Assembly (NCBI GenBank): GCA_951640165.1
Contig: OX621246.1
Span: 645,001-709,000 of the forward strand
Source of the DNA: Pseudoips prasinana
Lineage: Eukaryota > Arthropoda > Insecta > Lepidoptera > Nolidae
DNA: 64,000 nucleotides
Direction of reading: 5' to 3'
Part shown: positions 43,881-55,400 of the stretch, one piece after another
Numbering within the stretch: position 1 is the stretch's first letter
Layout of the letters: each line of letters begins with the position of its first letter
Notes under the pieces: generated by a model
Seen by the model: only the letters and a program-made list of their open reading frames with translations
Database searches by the model: none
Told to the model about the DNA's origin: nothing
Translations under genes and position numbers: made by a program

Positions 43881-45801
43881 TTTAAATTAGCCGCGCGAAG
43901 GTAACGTGGAGGATGCGCGGCCATGGACATCTCAGCAACTACTTGGGTTGGAGACTAATTCTTTGTGTCTATGAACACTTCATCATTTCGACAAATTTTA
44001 TGGCGAAATATTTTTTTGTTTGTATAACTTGGCGGAGCAATCGTAACGCACACCTTGTGGATTTGTAGGGACACTCAATATGTATTGTATGGAACAGAGA
44101 CATAGTTTCTATGTGTTTTCACAAGAACGCTTTTACTTGCGTGTCTATTTGGACCAACCTAATGGGACTAGCTACCAGAATGATGCAAGATTACCATTTG
44201 AACTTGAAATCGAATTAATTAGTCAGTCACTAATCACTAAACAAACATGCCAGTTCAATATAACCACATATAGAATTTAGGTTGTTTTATTAACACTACT
44301 AATTTGTATTACAATTTCAAAATTTATTAAGTACCTACATATTAGAGGAAGTAAATGGAAATAAAAGTAGTATGTATACGATACGTAATTTAATATGAAC
44401 ATAATATACAACGCTGATGTTTATTTATAAAAGCAAGTAAAAACTGACGAGACACATACACCGTACGATAAAATAGTATTTATTTTATTTACTTCACCAA
44501 CGTACATAACTATAGAGAATAATTACTTATACAATTTACTATATTATTAGCAGCAACCACCATGTTGCTGGAGTGGCCGGGCCGTGCGCTGCCACCGTGA
44601 CCGGTGTCTCTAGCACGAGTTCCTGCAGTTTACTTACTCGATCACACGTACAGTTTCTTTAGTTTTTAATAGTTTAGTTTAGTTCTTAATAGTTTCCGCG
44701 AGAGGCGCTGGTGCTCAATGCAGGAACTCGTGCTAGAGGCTCTGTTCGAGTGCCGAGCTGCCACCGAGCATCGGCACTCGCAGCGCAGTAGTAGCGCACG
44801 CCTGCGGACACGTGGTGCCTGCGAGCACTTCCTCCCACATCTATCTAGTACGATGATAGCGTATGTAGCGAGCCCTCGGGAGAGCCCGTGTCAATAAATG
44901 CGTACATACTGCTGCAAGTGTTTCCTGGCAGCACTCATTTACAGCTAAACCAAACTGTCTCCGCCGTCTCCAAAGCAAGCACACCGCAAGCTGAAGAGAG
45001 CACGCCATGTATCTCTAGTACTCTATGTATTGCTCTTAGGGATATGTAGCGCCGCGCCCACACGCGCCCGTGAGCCGCGCGACACGCACGCAGTTAACAT
45101 ACAGTCGACACAAAACATATTCGTAACATAGTGCTGATGATACGAAAACGTAGAGCTATCACTACGAACAAATCCAAGGACACTATCTAATGAGCTCACT
45201 CAGAAGTATGCAAGCCTACAACTAAACGGATGAGCCGGAGTAACAGCTATGTGTGACGTCACAATATTTACTATAAAGTTCTCCAAAACGATTGCAGTTG
45301 CTCGTATTGCACAAATATAATTGCGGTCGCGACGAACGATACGTGTCCGTCACGTACGGGACAAACGTGGCGTTGTGCACTGGGACAGGCCGACTCGCCG
45401 CCAGCCGAATGAGATGCAGCCGTACGGAAGTACATAATATGTTCTTAACTAACCCTCTGTGGTCACTTCTCATTTTACACTAACATTTATGTATAAAAAC
45501 ATTGACACTAGAAAAAACCGAATACGCCATACTAGTTTGAGACCAGAATATTCCATAGTTTAAGTATACAAGGTGTTCGTATCGAGAACCCTGCTAATTA
45601 ACTCCCTCTGCACCCAGATGATTATGCGACTAGACATTTTACGAGTGATTGTGGATGCGAACTCGACATTCTTCTCAGTGCTCACACAACATGAAGCATC
45701 GGAGCTTTAAATACGATGATCCAAAATTTGAAAAGCTAAATTATAATTTGGCGCGCCGTTGACGTAGTGGGGGGCGCTGGGCCGTGGGGGGAGGGGGGGG
45801 C
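43881..45801. other. Intergenic between the nuclease-like gene and Rab10
   Basis: Apart from the foldback element at 44608-44738, it holds GC-rich unique sequence around 44750-45070 with no convincing frame. A G-rich run at 45769-45800 borders the Rab10 stop. Confidence 0.4.
44608..44738. mobile_element. Foldback MITE, deleted derivative of the 40928 family
   Basis: It has the same left arm (TCTAGCACGAGTTCCTGCAG to CACACGTACAGTTT), but the right arm is shortened to GCAGGAACTCGTGCTAGAG and the centre has changed. Confidence 0.85.
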
Positions 45802-48800
45802 CTACGTGCTGCAGCAGGCGCGCGAGGGCGGCGCGCGCGAGGGCCGGCGCTCCACGGCGATGCGCGCGTGGTCGGCGTCGGCCTCGCGCCCCGCCGTCTT
45901 GTCCAGGATGGCCTCGGCCAGCTCGGAGAACGCGCGGTCGATGTTGATGTTCGCCTTGGCCGACGTCTCCATGAAGCGGATGCTGTGCTCGCGCGCTATC
46001 TGCACGACCGACGAACTTATTTTTATTAGAATGCCTCGTAAGGATGACAGTACCTATCGAGTCGACGGTACATTATCGATAGCAAATTGCAATTACGCTA
46101 CTAAATACAAAATACAAAACGAAGAAAATAAAACTTCTAGCATAAAAAACATCCCAATAATAGTCCCGTCCTCGTCACACGCCCCGTACCAGAGAAGACC
46201 CAAAACCGCCGTCCGACCGATATTTAGTCCTCCGGTAGATTCGATTTGTCCCGACCATAGAGAGAAATTAAAAATACACACAGTACATCAGTAGTAAATC
46301 ACATAGATTAAGATTTAACATCTTAAGTTTAATTGTACCCGCAACCCGTGTATACTTTGCATCGTTACTACATTTGAGAGGCCCGATCCAATTAGTGGTC
46401 GATTAACAATAACTGTGTGTTACCAAACACGCATATAAGCCGTGAATAGCTTCATTTATCTGCGCGTGAGTCAGTTCAGTGGTCGCCTCGCGCCGCATCG
46501 CCAACACAATGGCCGGCGGCGCTAATTATTGCACCGTTTCACCCAATGTTAACACCGACACATTTGCTCTAAATTCATGGACAGACCAAGTTTCTATTAA
46601 CTAAATGGTTTCGTATGATGCTAATAGCTGATGTTATAAACCATTTATGATATTTGAATTATGACAAGGGTAACTTGCAAGAACCTCACGCGTAATACAT
46701 TGTTAAAGATATAGATAAGAAACAATTTATCATTATTCATGTTAAAAATTGTGTGTGCCATCTTAGGAACGCGAATTAGGTACTCCAAGAAGGAGTGTAT
46801 GTAAATGGGTACACAATCTAACATTCATACCTTGTTATCAAATTATCAGCAATTGGATTGTTTTTCAAATCAAACCGATTCCATCGACATAACAAATACT
46901 AATGAATTCATATTTGTTTATTAAAAATACATTGGGTTATACATAAAACATCACCAATTTTCGTCAATCTATAAATTCCACAAACTTTAACTTTTTTTTG
47001 TAGGATCGGAGACTGGGATTCGAAGATATTAATTAGAAAAACTTTGATTGAACACAACATGTAAATGACTGGTTAATATATCACTAAATAAGAATTATGT
47101 AGATATGTAAAAGTGTTGTTATGTGGTAGACAATAGAGTGTATGTAGATCTATTCAAGAACAACTCACTCTACAGAGATATTAAATAAATTCATGCACAC
47201 ATCCTACAAACAATGAAACAATTGGTCCTATTAAAGTCAAGAGCAAGTATTTTTGATTACCACTGACCCAATCTGATCTTAGGAGGCAGTATGTCTATGA
47301 GGAGCTATGAGTAAACACATGATAAAGTATGTTGGATGTATTCAGTTCAAAAATATGTTTTACTATAATAACAATGAATAAAGGCAATTGTGGTGAATGC
47401 TAATATATCCCACAATTACCTAAAAAGTGTGCCTGTCTTGTCTTAGGTAATAAATTCTGCAGTTTTATGTGAAAATTATGGCAGACAATTTTGGCACAAC
47501 AAATTTCAAAGCACAGAGCTATAAACCAGTACGAAAGTAACAATACTATGTGTACACTCACCGCCTCGCCGCGCTCCTTGCTCACCACTCGTTTCTCCTC
47601 CATATCACACTTGTTGCCTAAGATCATCTTCTCAACATCTTCATTTGCATGCTGCAATTATTAAAAAAAATGTCTTACCCTGACCGACTTTTTTCTTTTT
47701 ATATTATGATTGGGTGCTTTTTAATTTATAGATTTGGAACTTGCTTTGTCAATATTTTTATCTTGACTATATGTTTAAGTATCACCTAAAAGGGCATAGC
47801 TTTCTTTATTAATTATATTGTTTATATGGATACAGGTGCTATACATGTTTTCCCACAGTTTGACTTTTATTTTTACTATAAACTTCTTCAAAATTTGGTT
47901 TAGAATAATAATTTTTTAGGCACTATCTACACAAATAAATGAAATGGTAGTGTATTGGCATATTTCTGAAAGACTGGACAAATTTTAATAGGGCTTGGCA
48001 GACAGCTTATCCTATTAGAAGTCACATACATAGGGTTTGAGAGGTACCCTATGTTACTCCTAATAATATCAACATCCAGAAAAAATACTGTTCCCAGGTG
48101 AAATAAATATATCTTTTAGTCAAATAATATATATGGATGATGCTAGAATGCAGTTTGTGCACTGCGATTTCTGGTGATGGAATATATTGAAAGTAGTTGA
48201 GTGTCATTGGAAAATATGTCTGTAACGACCCTGGGGACAATATGCTGCATTGAGGAAATACAAAGATGTAACCATTATGTAGCAGTAGAAACATTAACAT
48301 TGTATAGGTTTTCATAAGGAAAACCAATACAATGATGATGATTCTACTCCTTGGTTTATGAATAAGTGTATTTCATTCAAGTTTTATTGACCAAATAGAC
48401 ATGTTTTGAATTTTTATAAAAGTCCATCATACCATATATGATGAAATACTTGGAATGTCTTCAAAAGAGCAGCAATATTGTATTCTAACGCAATGGCTTT
48501 AGTATGTTTTTTTAATGAATTTTCTCAGTACAATAATATTGATTTATAGGTGTTCCACTTCCTGCATGAGTGCCATCAGAATGCATGTTGCTCCTTGTAA
48601 CTGTAATAGCAACTGCCATAGTTTTTACTCCTCGTTAGGGAAGTAGCTTTTCTAGGTAAAGTGGATTGTAGTTCCTAGCATGATGTCAATATGTATGTAT
48701 CATCATGAGGGTAGGTATGTAGTAATGCATTGGTATTGCATGCGGTTTTTTTGTAAACAATGAAACTGTAGTATTCAATCAAATGCCAACCACTGCAACA

Positions 48801-49740
48801 TTTGTTTGATTTATGATCTGTTGTATCTAGTTTGGATTTGTGCTGGTTATTGGAATAATCTATCTATGTGTGTATGTACAAAGATGTTCTAATTCATATC
48901 AAAGAAAATTGGCTAAGAATTAGAATATCTTTGTACATATTATGTTGCTTTATGTTTGTTAAATAATTCATTTTGGTATTAGAGAAAGTGCTACAGTGTT
49001 TGGTTTAATCATTAATATGTCACTAAATTGATACAAGTTATTTGTAAAAGCTAAGGATTAAAAATAATCCTAATGATTTCTACTTTGTTACCATCAAATA
49101 AAGTAGAATATGTGTCAGCAGAATAGGATGTAAACTCATCATTACACCTACTGTTATCTGTGACAACTTGTGCCATATGATTCAGTTTGTTCTCAAATCA
49201 AGTACAGTATGAAACCGTGTGTGCCTCATACCGCTGGAGCCTTACCTCGTCTATGTTCCGTAACCATTTCACAATGTCATCAAATGTTTTCTCATTTGTT
49301 ATATCGTATACAAGCATTATACCCATCGCCCCGCGATAGTATGACGTGGTAATCGTGTGGAATCTCTCCTGTCCTGCCGTATCCCAGATCTGTAGCTTTA
49401 TTTTCTTACCGCGGAGCTCCACAGTCTTTATTTTGAAGTCAATACCTATAATGACACAACATGTAAAAATAACTGATAAGACATGCGAAACGAAATAAAT
49501 AAATACTATTAGCTTATGACATAATTAGAACACTCAAAAAAGATTCACAGAATGAACTAAAGCTTAAATTTGAGCTTGGAAGATATAAAATGTTATACAA
49601 AGGTGGTTCATACCGATCGTAGATATAAACGTTGTTGTGAAATGGTTGTCTGAGAATCTAAACAATATGCATGTTTTCCCGACACCTGAATCACCGATCA
49701 GGAGCAACTTGAACAATAAATCGTAGGTTTTCTTAGCCAT
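45802..49740 (-). CDS. Rab10: Rab10 small GTPase, four exons
   Basis: Exons are 49740-49614, 49445-49246, 47651-47562 and 45999-45802; all GT-AG with matching phases, giving 204 residues. The N-terminus [20 protein letters not shown] identifies Rab10 rather than Rab8. GTPase motifs are complete: P-loop GDSGVGKT (16-23), switch-I Thr41, WDTAGQE (63-69, catalytic Gln68), NKCD (122-125) and ETSAK (150-154). The protein ends CCST, a CCXX-type dicysteine tail expected to be geranylgeranylated for membrane attachment. Rab10 controls polarised and basement-membrane secretion and endosome-to-surface traffic. Exon 4 is strongly GC-rich and its last 30 residues (from [20 protein letters not shown]) diverge, as is usual for Rab tails, while exons 1-3 have ordinary AT-rich codons. 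Intron 3 (1.6 kb) and intron 2 (1.6 kb) hold no recognisable gene. Confidence 0.95.
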
Positions 49741-49887
49741 TTTATATTAATTTTCGCTTACAAAAGTAAAAACTATAAAATCATCCGACCAGAGGATGTG
49801 ACAGTTAATATCAGGGTTAATAAATGAAAAATAAATGATGTCATCTCGTAATCGTTCTGGCAACACTTATTACAGATAAACATAATA

Positions 49888-50175
49888 GGAGTTTTTGCCG
49901 CCAAACGTGGAAAGGGACGCATCGAGGCATTTTGCATTCTCAACAACCGGTGTAAATTCAAGTTGAATGTGTAAATATGGTGGATTTTTAGACGTAGTAA
50001 CTTAGACAATGTTGCACGTGGCTTATTGCCGTGGATTGTAATTTTCGTGTCTATTGGAAAACTCCATAAAATCGTCTTGTAAAGCACCACACACACTCCC
50101 TTACTGGGGTGGGACCATAAAGTTAGTACACCTAGCCATGGACTTAGTATAAAAACCTAGCGGAATAATAAACAA
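49888..50175 (+). repeat. GTTTTGGCGCCAA-family dispersed repeat, diverged copy upstream of Rab10
   Basis: It shares GGTGTAAATTCAAGTT, GTGTAAATATGGTGGATTTT and CTTACTGGGGTGGGACCA-like blocks with the other copies. It starts about 150 bases upstream of the Rab10 start codon, in the presumed promoter area. Confidence 0.65.
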
Positions 50176-50309
50176 GAGCTGTCAAATGAAACCGAAATAG
50201 GATGACATTTGTGCGTACAAATTAGTGTTTATGTGTGTGCGTCAATGATGTATGTCACATTACTATCGATATCGATGATATTCTCCACCGCTATGTTGTT
50301 GACATCCCA

Positions 50310-50500
50310 TTATGCCGTACGAAGCGCTTTGCTTCTTCTTTCATCATACGCACGGCTAAGCTGTGGAGCATCCTCCCAAACGACATGTTTCCTGACTCAT
50401 ATACAATGGGTTAATTCAAGGTTAGAATGAACAGGCATCTTATGGCTACACGCGGTCCACCTTCAACCACATCTTCACTTACCATCAGGTGTAGTGATGG
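50310..50500 (+). pseudogene. LINE reverse transcriptase C-terminal relic
   Basis: One frame reads KRFASSFIIRTAKLWSILPN then DMFPDSYTMG, a stop, and FKVRMNRHLM, matching the conserved RTxxLWNxLP...FKxxxNxxL end of jockey/CR1-type LINE proteins. A short 3' tail containing CTTACCATCAGGTGTAGTG follows. No intact gene. Confidence 0.6.
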
Positions 50501-50751
50501 GGGCAGGATAAATACTAAGATGATAAAAACTCAAGTATTTAACCGAAATAGAGAAATACTCGTTTATACCCATTTTTATCGGATATTTACTCAAAATTAT
50601 GGATATTTATATTTTTTGTAATATTATTATGGTACTTTGTAAATATGTTTATTATAATAACTGGTTGCTATAGCATAGGCTCTTCCCAAAGAGAATATAA
50701 AAAACTACGTTTAGCTCTATGTAGTTTGGGGATCAGATGCAAATAGTAAAA

Positions 50752-50793
50752 GGCTGATTTCATAGTCGCGCCGGCGCGACTATGAAATCAGCC
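50752..50793. repeat. Perfect 42-base palindrome with no spacer
   Basis: GGCTGATTTCATAGTCGCGC begins the left half; the right half is its exact complement, with the centre at GCGCC|GGCGC. Confidence 0.95.
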
Positions 50794-50952
50794 AAACATG
50801 CAATCCAAACGTGCGCGCTTACAATTACTAGTTTCTACCTACCTAATAATTGTCTATTTCACTATATCTAACACTAAAACGAGGCTACTGTTTCGTGTCA
50901 GTGTTATGAGTAAATAGGTAAGAAATAGACAATTGCTACACTCTTATTAATA

Positions 50953-51535
50953 AAAAACCGGCCAAGTGCGAGTCGGACTCGCACATGAAGGGTTCCGTAG
51001 AAGAAAGTATTTCAATTGATTAAATGAACGCAAATTGCGGTTTATGACGTATGAAAAAAAAACTACTTGCTAGATCTCGTTCAAACCAATTTTCGTTGTT
51101 AGTTTCCACGATAATTACATCATATATTTTTTTTAGTTTTATTATTCTCTTATTTTAGAAGTTACAAGGGGGGGCACTCATTCTACCCCTTTGGAAGTGT
51201 CTCTCGCGCAAACTATCGAGTTTAGAAAAAAATTATATTAGAAATGCAATATGATTTTTGAAGACCTATCCATAGACATGTATGGGTACGATGAAAAAAC
51301 ATTTTTTGAGTTTCAGTTCTATGTATAGCGACCCCCCAAAATTATTGTTATTTTTCTATTTCTGTGTAAAAATCTTAATTCGGTTGACAGAATACATCTA
51401 CTTACCAAGTTTCAACAGTACAACTCTTATAGTTTCGGAAAAAAGTGGCTGTGACATACGGATGGACAGACAGACAGACATGACGAATCTATAAGGGTTC
51501 CGTTTTTTGCCATTTGGCTACGGAACCCTAAAAAG
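50953..51535 (+). repeat. Dispersed lepidopteran repeat starting CCGGCCAAGTGCGAGTCGG
   Basis: It runs from ACCGGCCAAGTGCGAGTCGG through GGGTTCCGTAG to GCTACGGAACCCTAAAA. The start and end share inverted GGGTTCCGTA motifs. I know this motif as very common in moth and butterfly genomes. The two separate pieces at about 21143-21213 and 22165-22395 match its start and end. Confidence 0.75.
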
Positions 51536-52249
51536 ATATAACATTATCTCAGTTGTTTAGATTAAGCCATTTAGAAGATATTTTGCGTAGAATATTTTTT
51601 TCAATTCGGGCCTCTAGTTTATTATGGTGCCTGGTTTTCACAATCTAATCTATATTGAATATATCTATTACAATAATTATCCTAGAATACTAGAAAGAAT
51701 ATAAGTAAATAAAACATATAAATATACTTGAAAATTATTTGGGTACATTACGAATATATAATATTTGGAAAGTCTACTGCCTATGTCCAAAATATCTACC
51801 ACTACTCACACTCACATTAAGCGGGAATTATAATATAAATAATTATATAATATCCTAAAACGTTTAAAAATCTACATCTTGGTATAATTTAATTTATAAT
51901 GCTTGCAGAGAGGTATACTGAGTAAAGAAAGTGTAAGTAACGAATACAATATACGAATACGTATACCTAGATATACTATGGAGCGAACAGTAACTTTAAA
52001 AGCACTGCACAGGTAGTATGATTATACCTACTTCAAAAGTAAGTTTATTCATTCACATAAAAACAAATTTTTAAATTTAGCGCGTTCAAACATTCGCATA
52101 TTTCCACGACGCATGGTCACTCTATTAGAAGGAGATGCCATCCAGTATAGCGCTTTCTTGCTCGGGCCGTTTTTACTCCTTCAGTGCGCAATCTCGTTAA
52201 ATTATAATATCTTTGATCTCTATGGGTTGGCATCTGGCAACTCTGGCAA
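51536..52249. other. AT-rich intergenic upstream of SA
   Basis: No coding frame, RNA gene or repeat family recognised. Confidence 0.45.
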
Positions 52250-52469
52250 GTGGCAACAACAATTTTAAAATGGCTGGTGGCTTGCGTCGTCGGTCGATAC
52301 TTTGGTCGTTTTCACTTTAGTTTTCATTTTGTGTTTTATGTTCATGAACTTTTAATACATCAATATCTAGTTGATCTCGTATATGAATATCTCGAGTGTG
52401 TAAAACGTTTAATTTTCATGTGGAGGGATGTGTATTTTGGTGGTAAAATAAGCCTGTCGCAACAACAAA
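52250..52469 (+). promoter_or_regulatory. Likely 5' leader of SA
   Basis: The stretch before the SA start codon is non-repetitive and contains a short upstream frame (AAAATGGCTGGTGGC at about 52267, stop at about 52308). I infer it is leader sequence; no TATA box or start site is evident and an upstream noncoding exon cannot be excluded. Confidence 0.3.
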
Positions 52470-55400
52470 ATGCATCGCCGTGGCGGGAAACGTATTCGGA
52501 TGGATGACCCTCCGCCGGAGTACGCGAATCCTATGACTCCGGCGACGCCCATGACGGACCACGGCGGTCAGTCCGTCTACGAGCCCGAGACGCCTAACGT
52601 GAATTACTCTGGCTTCAACGTCGGAGCCGTCGTCAACTCGACGGCGACAGAGCTGCCCCGGGACTCCGCCGAGGATTCTCACCACTCGGAGGACTCGGCG
52701 CGCTCGCCGTCGCCTACGCCCACCAAGCGCGTGACCCGCAGCCGCGGGCGGCGCGGCGACGCGGGCTGGCCGGGGCGCCTGGCCGAGTCGCCGCCGCCGC
52801 CCGCCCCGCGGCGCCGGGCTCGCGGCGGACGCGGGCGTGGTCGAGGGCGGGGCGCTGCTCCGCCGCCGGCCCCGTCGCCGCCGCCGGTGCTGCTGCCGGG
52901 CGACGATGAAAATAGCCTGTACAACATTCTAAGATTTAACAAGACTGCCATCAATGTAAGAGTCTTCATATCTTATTTTAGGAGGGGTAGATCTAAGAGT
53001 AAGATAACATGAATAGTTCATTGTGTTTAGCGGCTTGTCATAATTGTCATTTGGAGTATTTATTTAATGTTTGGGTAAAAGCTAGGAATGTGCCAACAAT
53101 GTGAGGGGGAGGTGAAAGGGACTTTCGTTTATTCTTTATCTACAGTATTCTTAACACATTGAATTTGGCCAAGTCTTTACATATTTAAAAAAAAATATAA
53201 ATCAGACAATGATGGACTGGGTTCCATACATTATATTTAGTTTTGAAGCTTGGTTATTGTAGATTTACCATGGAATTACAAGGCTAAAAACTAGTTATCA
53301 CTTTTTGTGTAGTCAAGAAGTTTCAGGTTTTAGGTAATGGCATATAGTTCGACTTCTAATTGTATTCAGTAACTTGATAGAAAACGGGTTACCAGGTTTT
53401 GACAAAAAAAATAGATAGGTGGTGTAGGAATGAACTAAATTGAATGAACTTAAATAATGTATTACACGAAATTTTTATTTTAAATAATTAATAAGCTCGT
53501 CTTAAAATCACATTTATCACATATTATGTTTCTCAGTAGTAAGGCAATTTAAAATAAAAGGACTTAGAGATGACATATATAATCATCTGAATCAGAAAGT
53601 CACTGTCGTCGCTCGTCACATTTATGATTAACGTGTCAGTAATGTTATCAATTACATGGTCCATACAACACATATTATCTTCTTCTTGTAATATGTGAGA
53701 TATGCCAGCACTCCATGACGACGGGGTCACATTACTAACTCCTTCCACAAACAATCTTAGCAAAATTATACCATGTTGTGCTGCCATCTCGTCAACTGCA
53801 TATTTTTCAATTACTTGATTTTGACATTTCACCAAATCTATTAGTTGCCTTTACCATGTCATCTTTCTAGGAAATATTTTTACTGTTCAGCGACCCTTGA
53901 ATTTCTTTTTTATTTGCGAATGGTAAGGTACATTGTCTATTACAACAACAGAGTTAAGTTGAATTTAGGTAAGATAATCCCAAACCACTCTTCAAAACAT
54001 TGGACATTAATTTCCTCGTGGTAACCACCACTTCTTTTCTTGGCTTCAAAACTGAGGAAACCGTCCTACAGAAAGCCTTCCTCTCCACCTATACGGCAAA
54101 CTATTAATCTTATTCCTTTGCCAGTAGGGTTTTTGAGCCCTGTGGTAAGGCCTTCCAGAAATGTTTGTCTAAATGACTGAACACTTTCATCAGTCCATAC
54201 TTTTTTTGTAGTATGACCTAAAAAAGTGAATGTTGTACAAAAATGTTTTTATTCATACAAATCATATGATGTAAAAGTGTTAGCATTGGTTAAATTAACT
54301 ACCTTCATTGACCCAGGTTCATTTTGATAGTAGATGTATCAAGCTTCCCTGCAATATTGTTTTATCTCTATACTATATATAAATCGAAAGAAAATGGAGA
54401 ATGAAGATTGAAGAAACTTTTGAGTCATCAAAATAATGTCAGAGACACGAGTAGAGTATGAAAATTTGTTTGAATATTCTATGTAAGGTTTCTGAGTTCT
54501 TTGATTTGTCATTTCTTTTATATTAGTATTATAGTAAAACTTATATTTTTTCATAGAAAGGGAAGACCATATTTCTTGGAGGCAACTTTATTGCCTCCAA
54601 GAAATATGGTCTTCCGTAAAATTGTTTACTATAAACCAGTTTTTCATTAGCTTTTTACGTAAAATTGTTTACTACCCTACACTATTAGTTTTAGTATGGT
54701 AACATAATTTTTCTTTGAACTCTGAAGTTACTGAATACAATTAAAGAGTTAAATAAACTCCCAGAAAACTTAATGTCAGCCCAAAATGTGAATCAATTCA
54801 AAAATAGACTTACAAATACAGGGTGGGCCAGAATAAAGTTCACTTTCCCTTGTCAAAAAAAACCGTTGCTCGCGGCAGGTAGCGGGGAGCGCGGGGTATG
54901 ATCGGTTGCCGCGTCTCTCGCATTTTTAGTCGCCATGAGTCCGTTCACGGGTGAGCATCGCGCGTTCGCTATTCAAGCGTTTTACGAAAATGGTCGTTCT
55001 TATATTGTTGCGCGGCGTAAGTTCAGAGTTAAATTTAATTTACGAAGTATCCGCCAGTGTCCTAGCACTCAGTTACTTAAGCAATGGCTAAAGAGGTTCC
55101 AAGAAACTGGTTCGACGCTTCCTAAGAAACGTCGAGGTCGTTCCCGCACAGTACGCACAGTGCAAGCGATTGAAGAGGTTAATCAATCTGTTGAGCAAAA
55201 TGCGGAACTCTCTACACGGCGACGTTCGGCAGCTATGGGAATTTCAAGAAGCAGTTTACGACGAATTTTACACGATTTAAAGCTTCATCCGTATAAAATC
55301 CAATTAGTCCAGCAACTCAACCCTGATGACCATACAAAAAGAGAGAGATTTTCTTCCATCATGTTAGAGCGGTTTTCCAACTTCGGGAACATCCTTTTCT

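Noticed and set aside
45767..46294. 175-codon plus-strand frame over Rab10 exon 4
   Set aside because: Antisense shadow of the GC-rich Rab10 exon that runs on into intron sequence.
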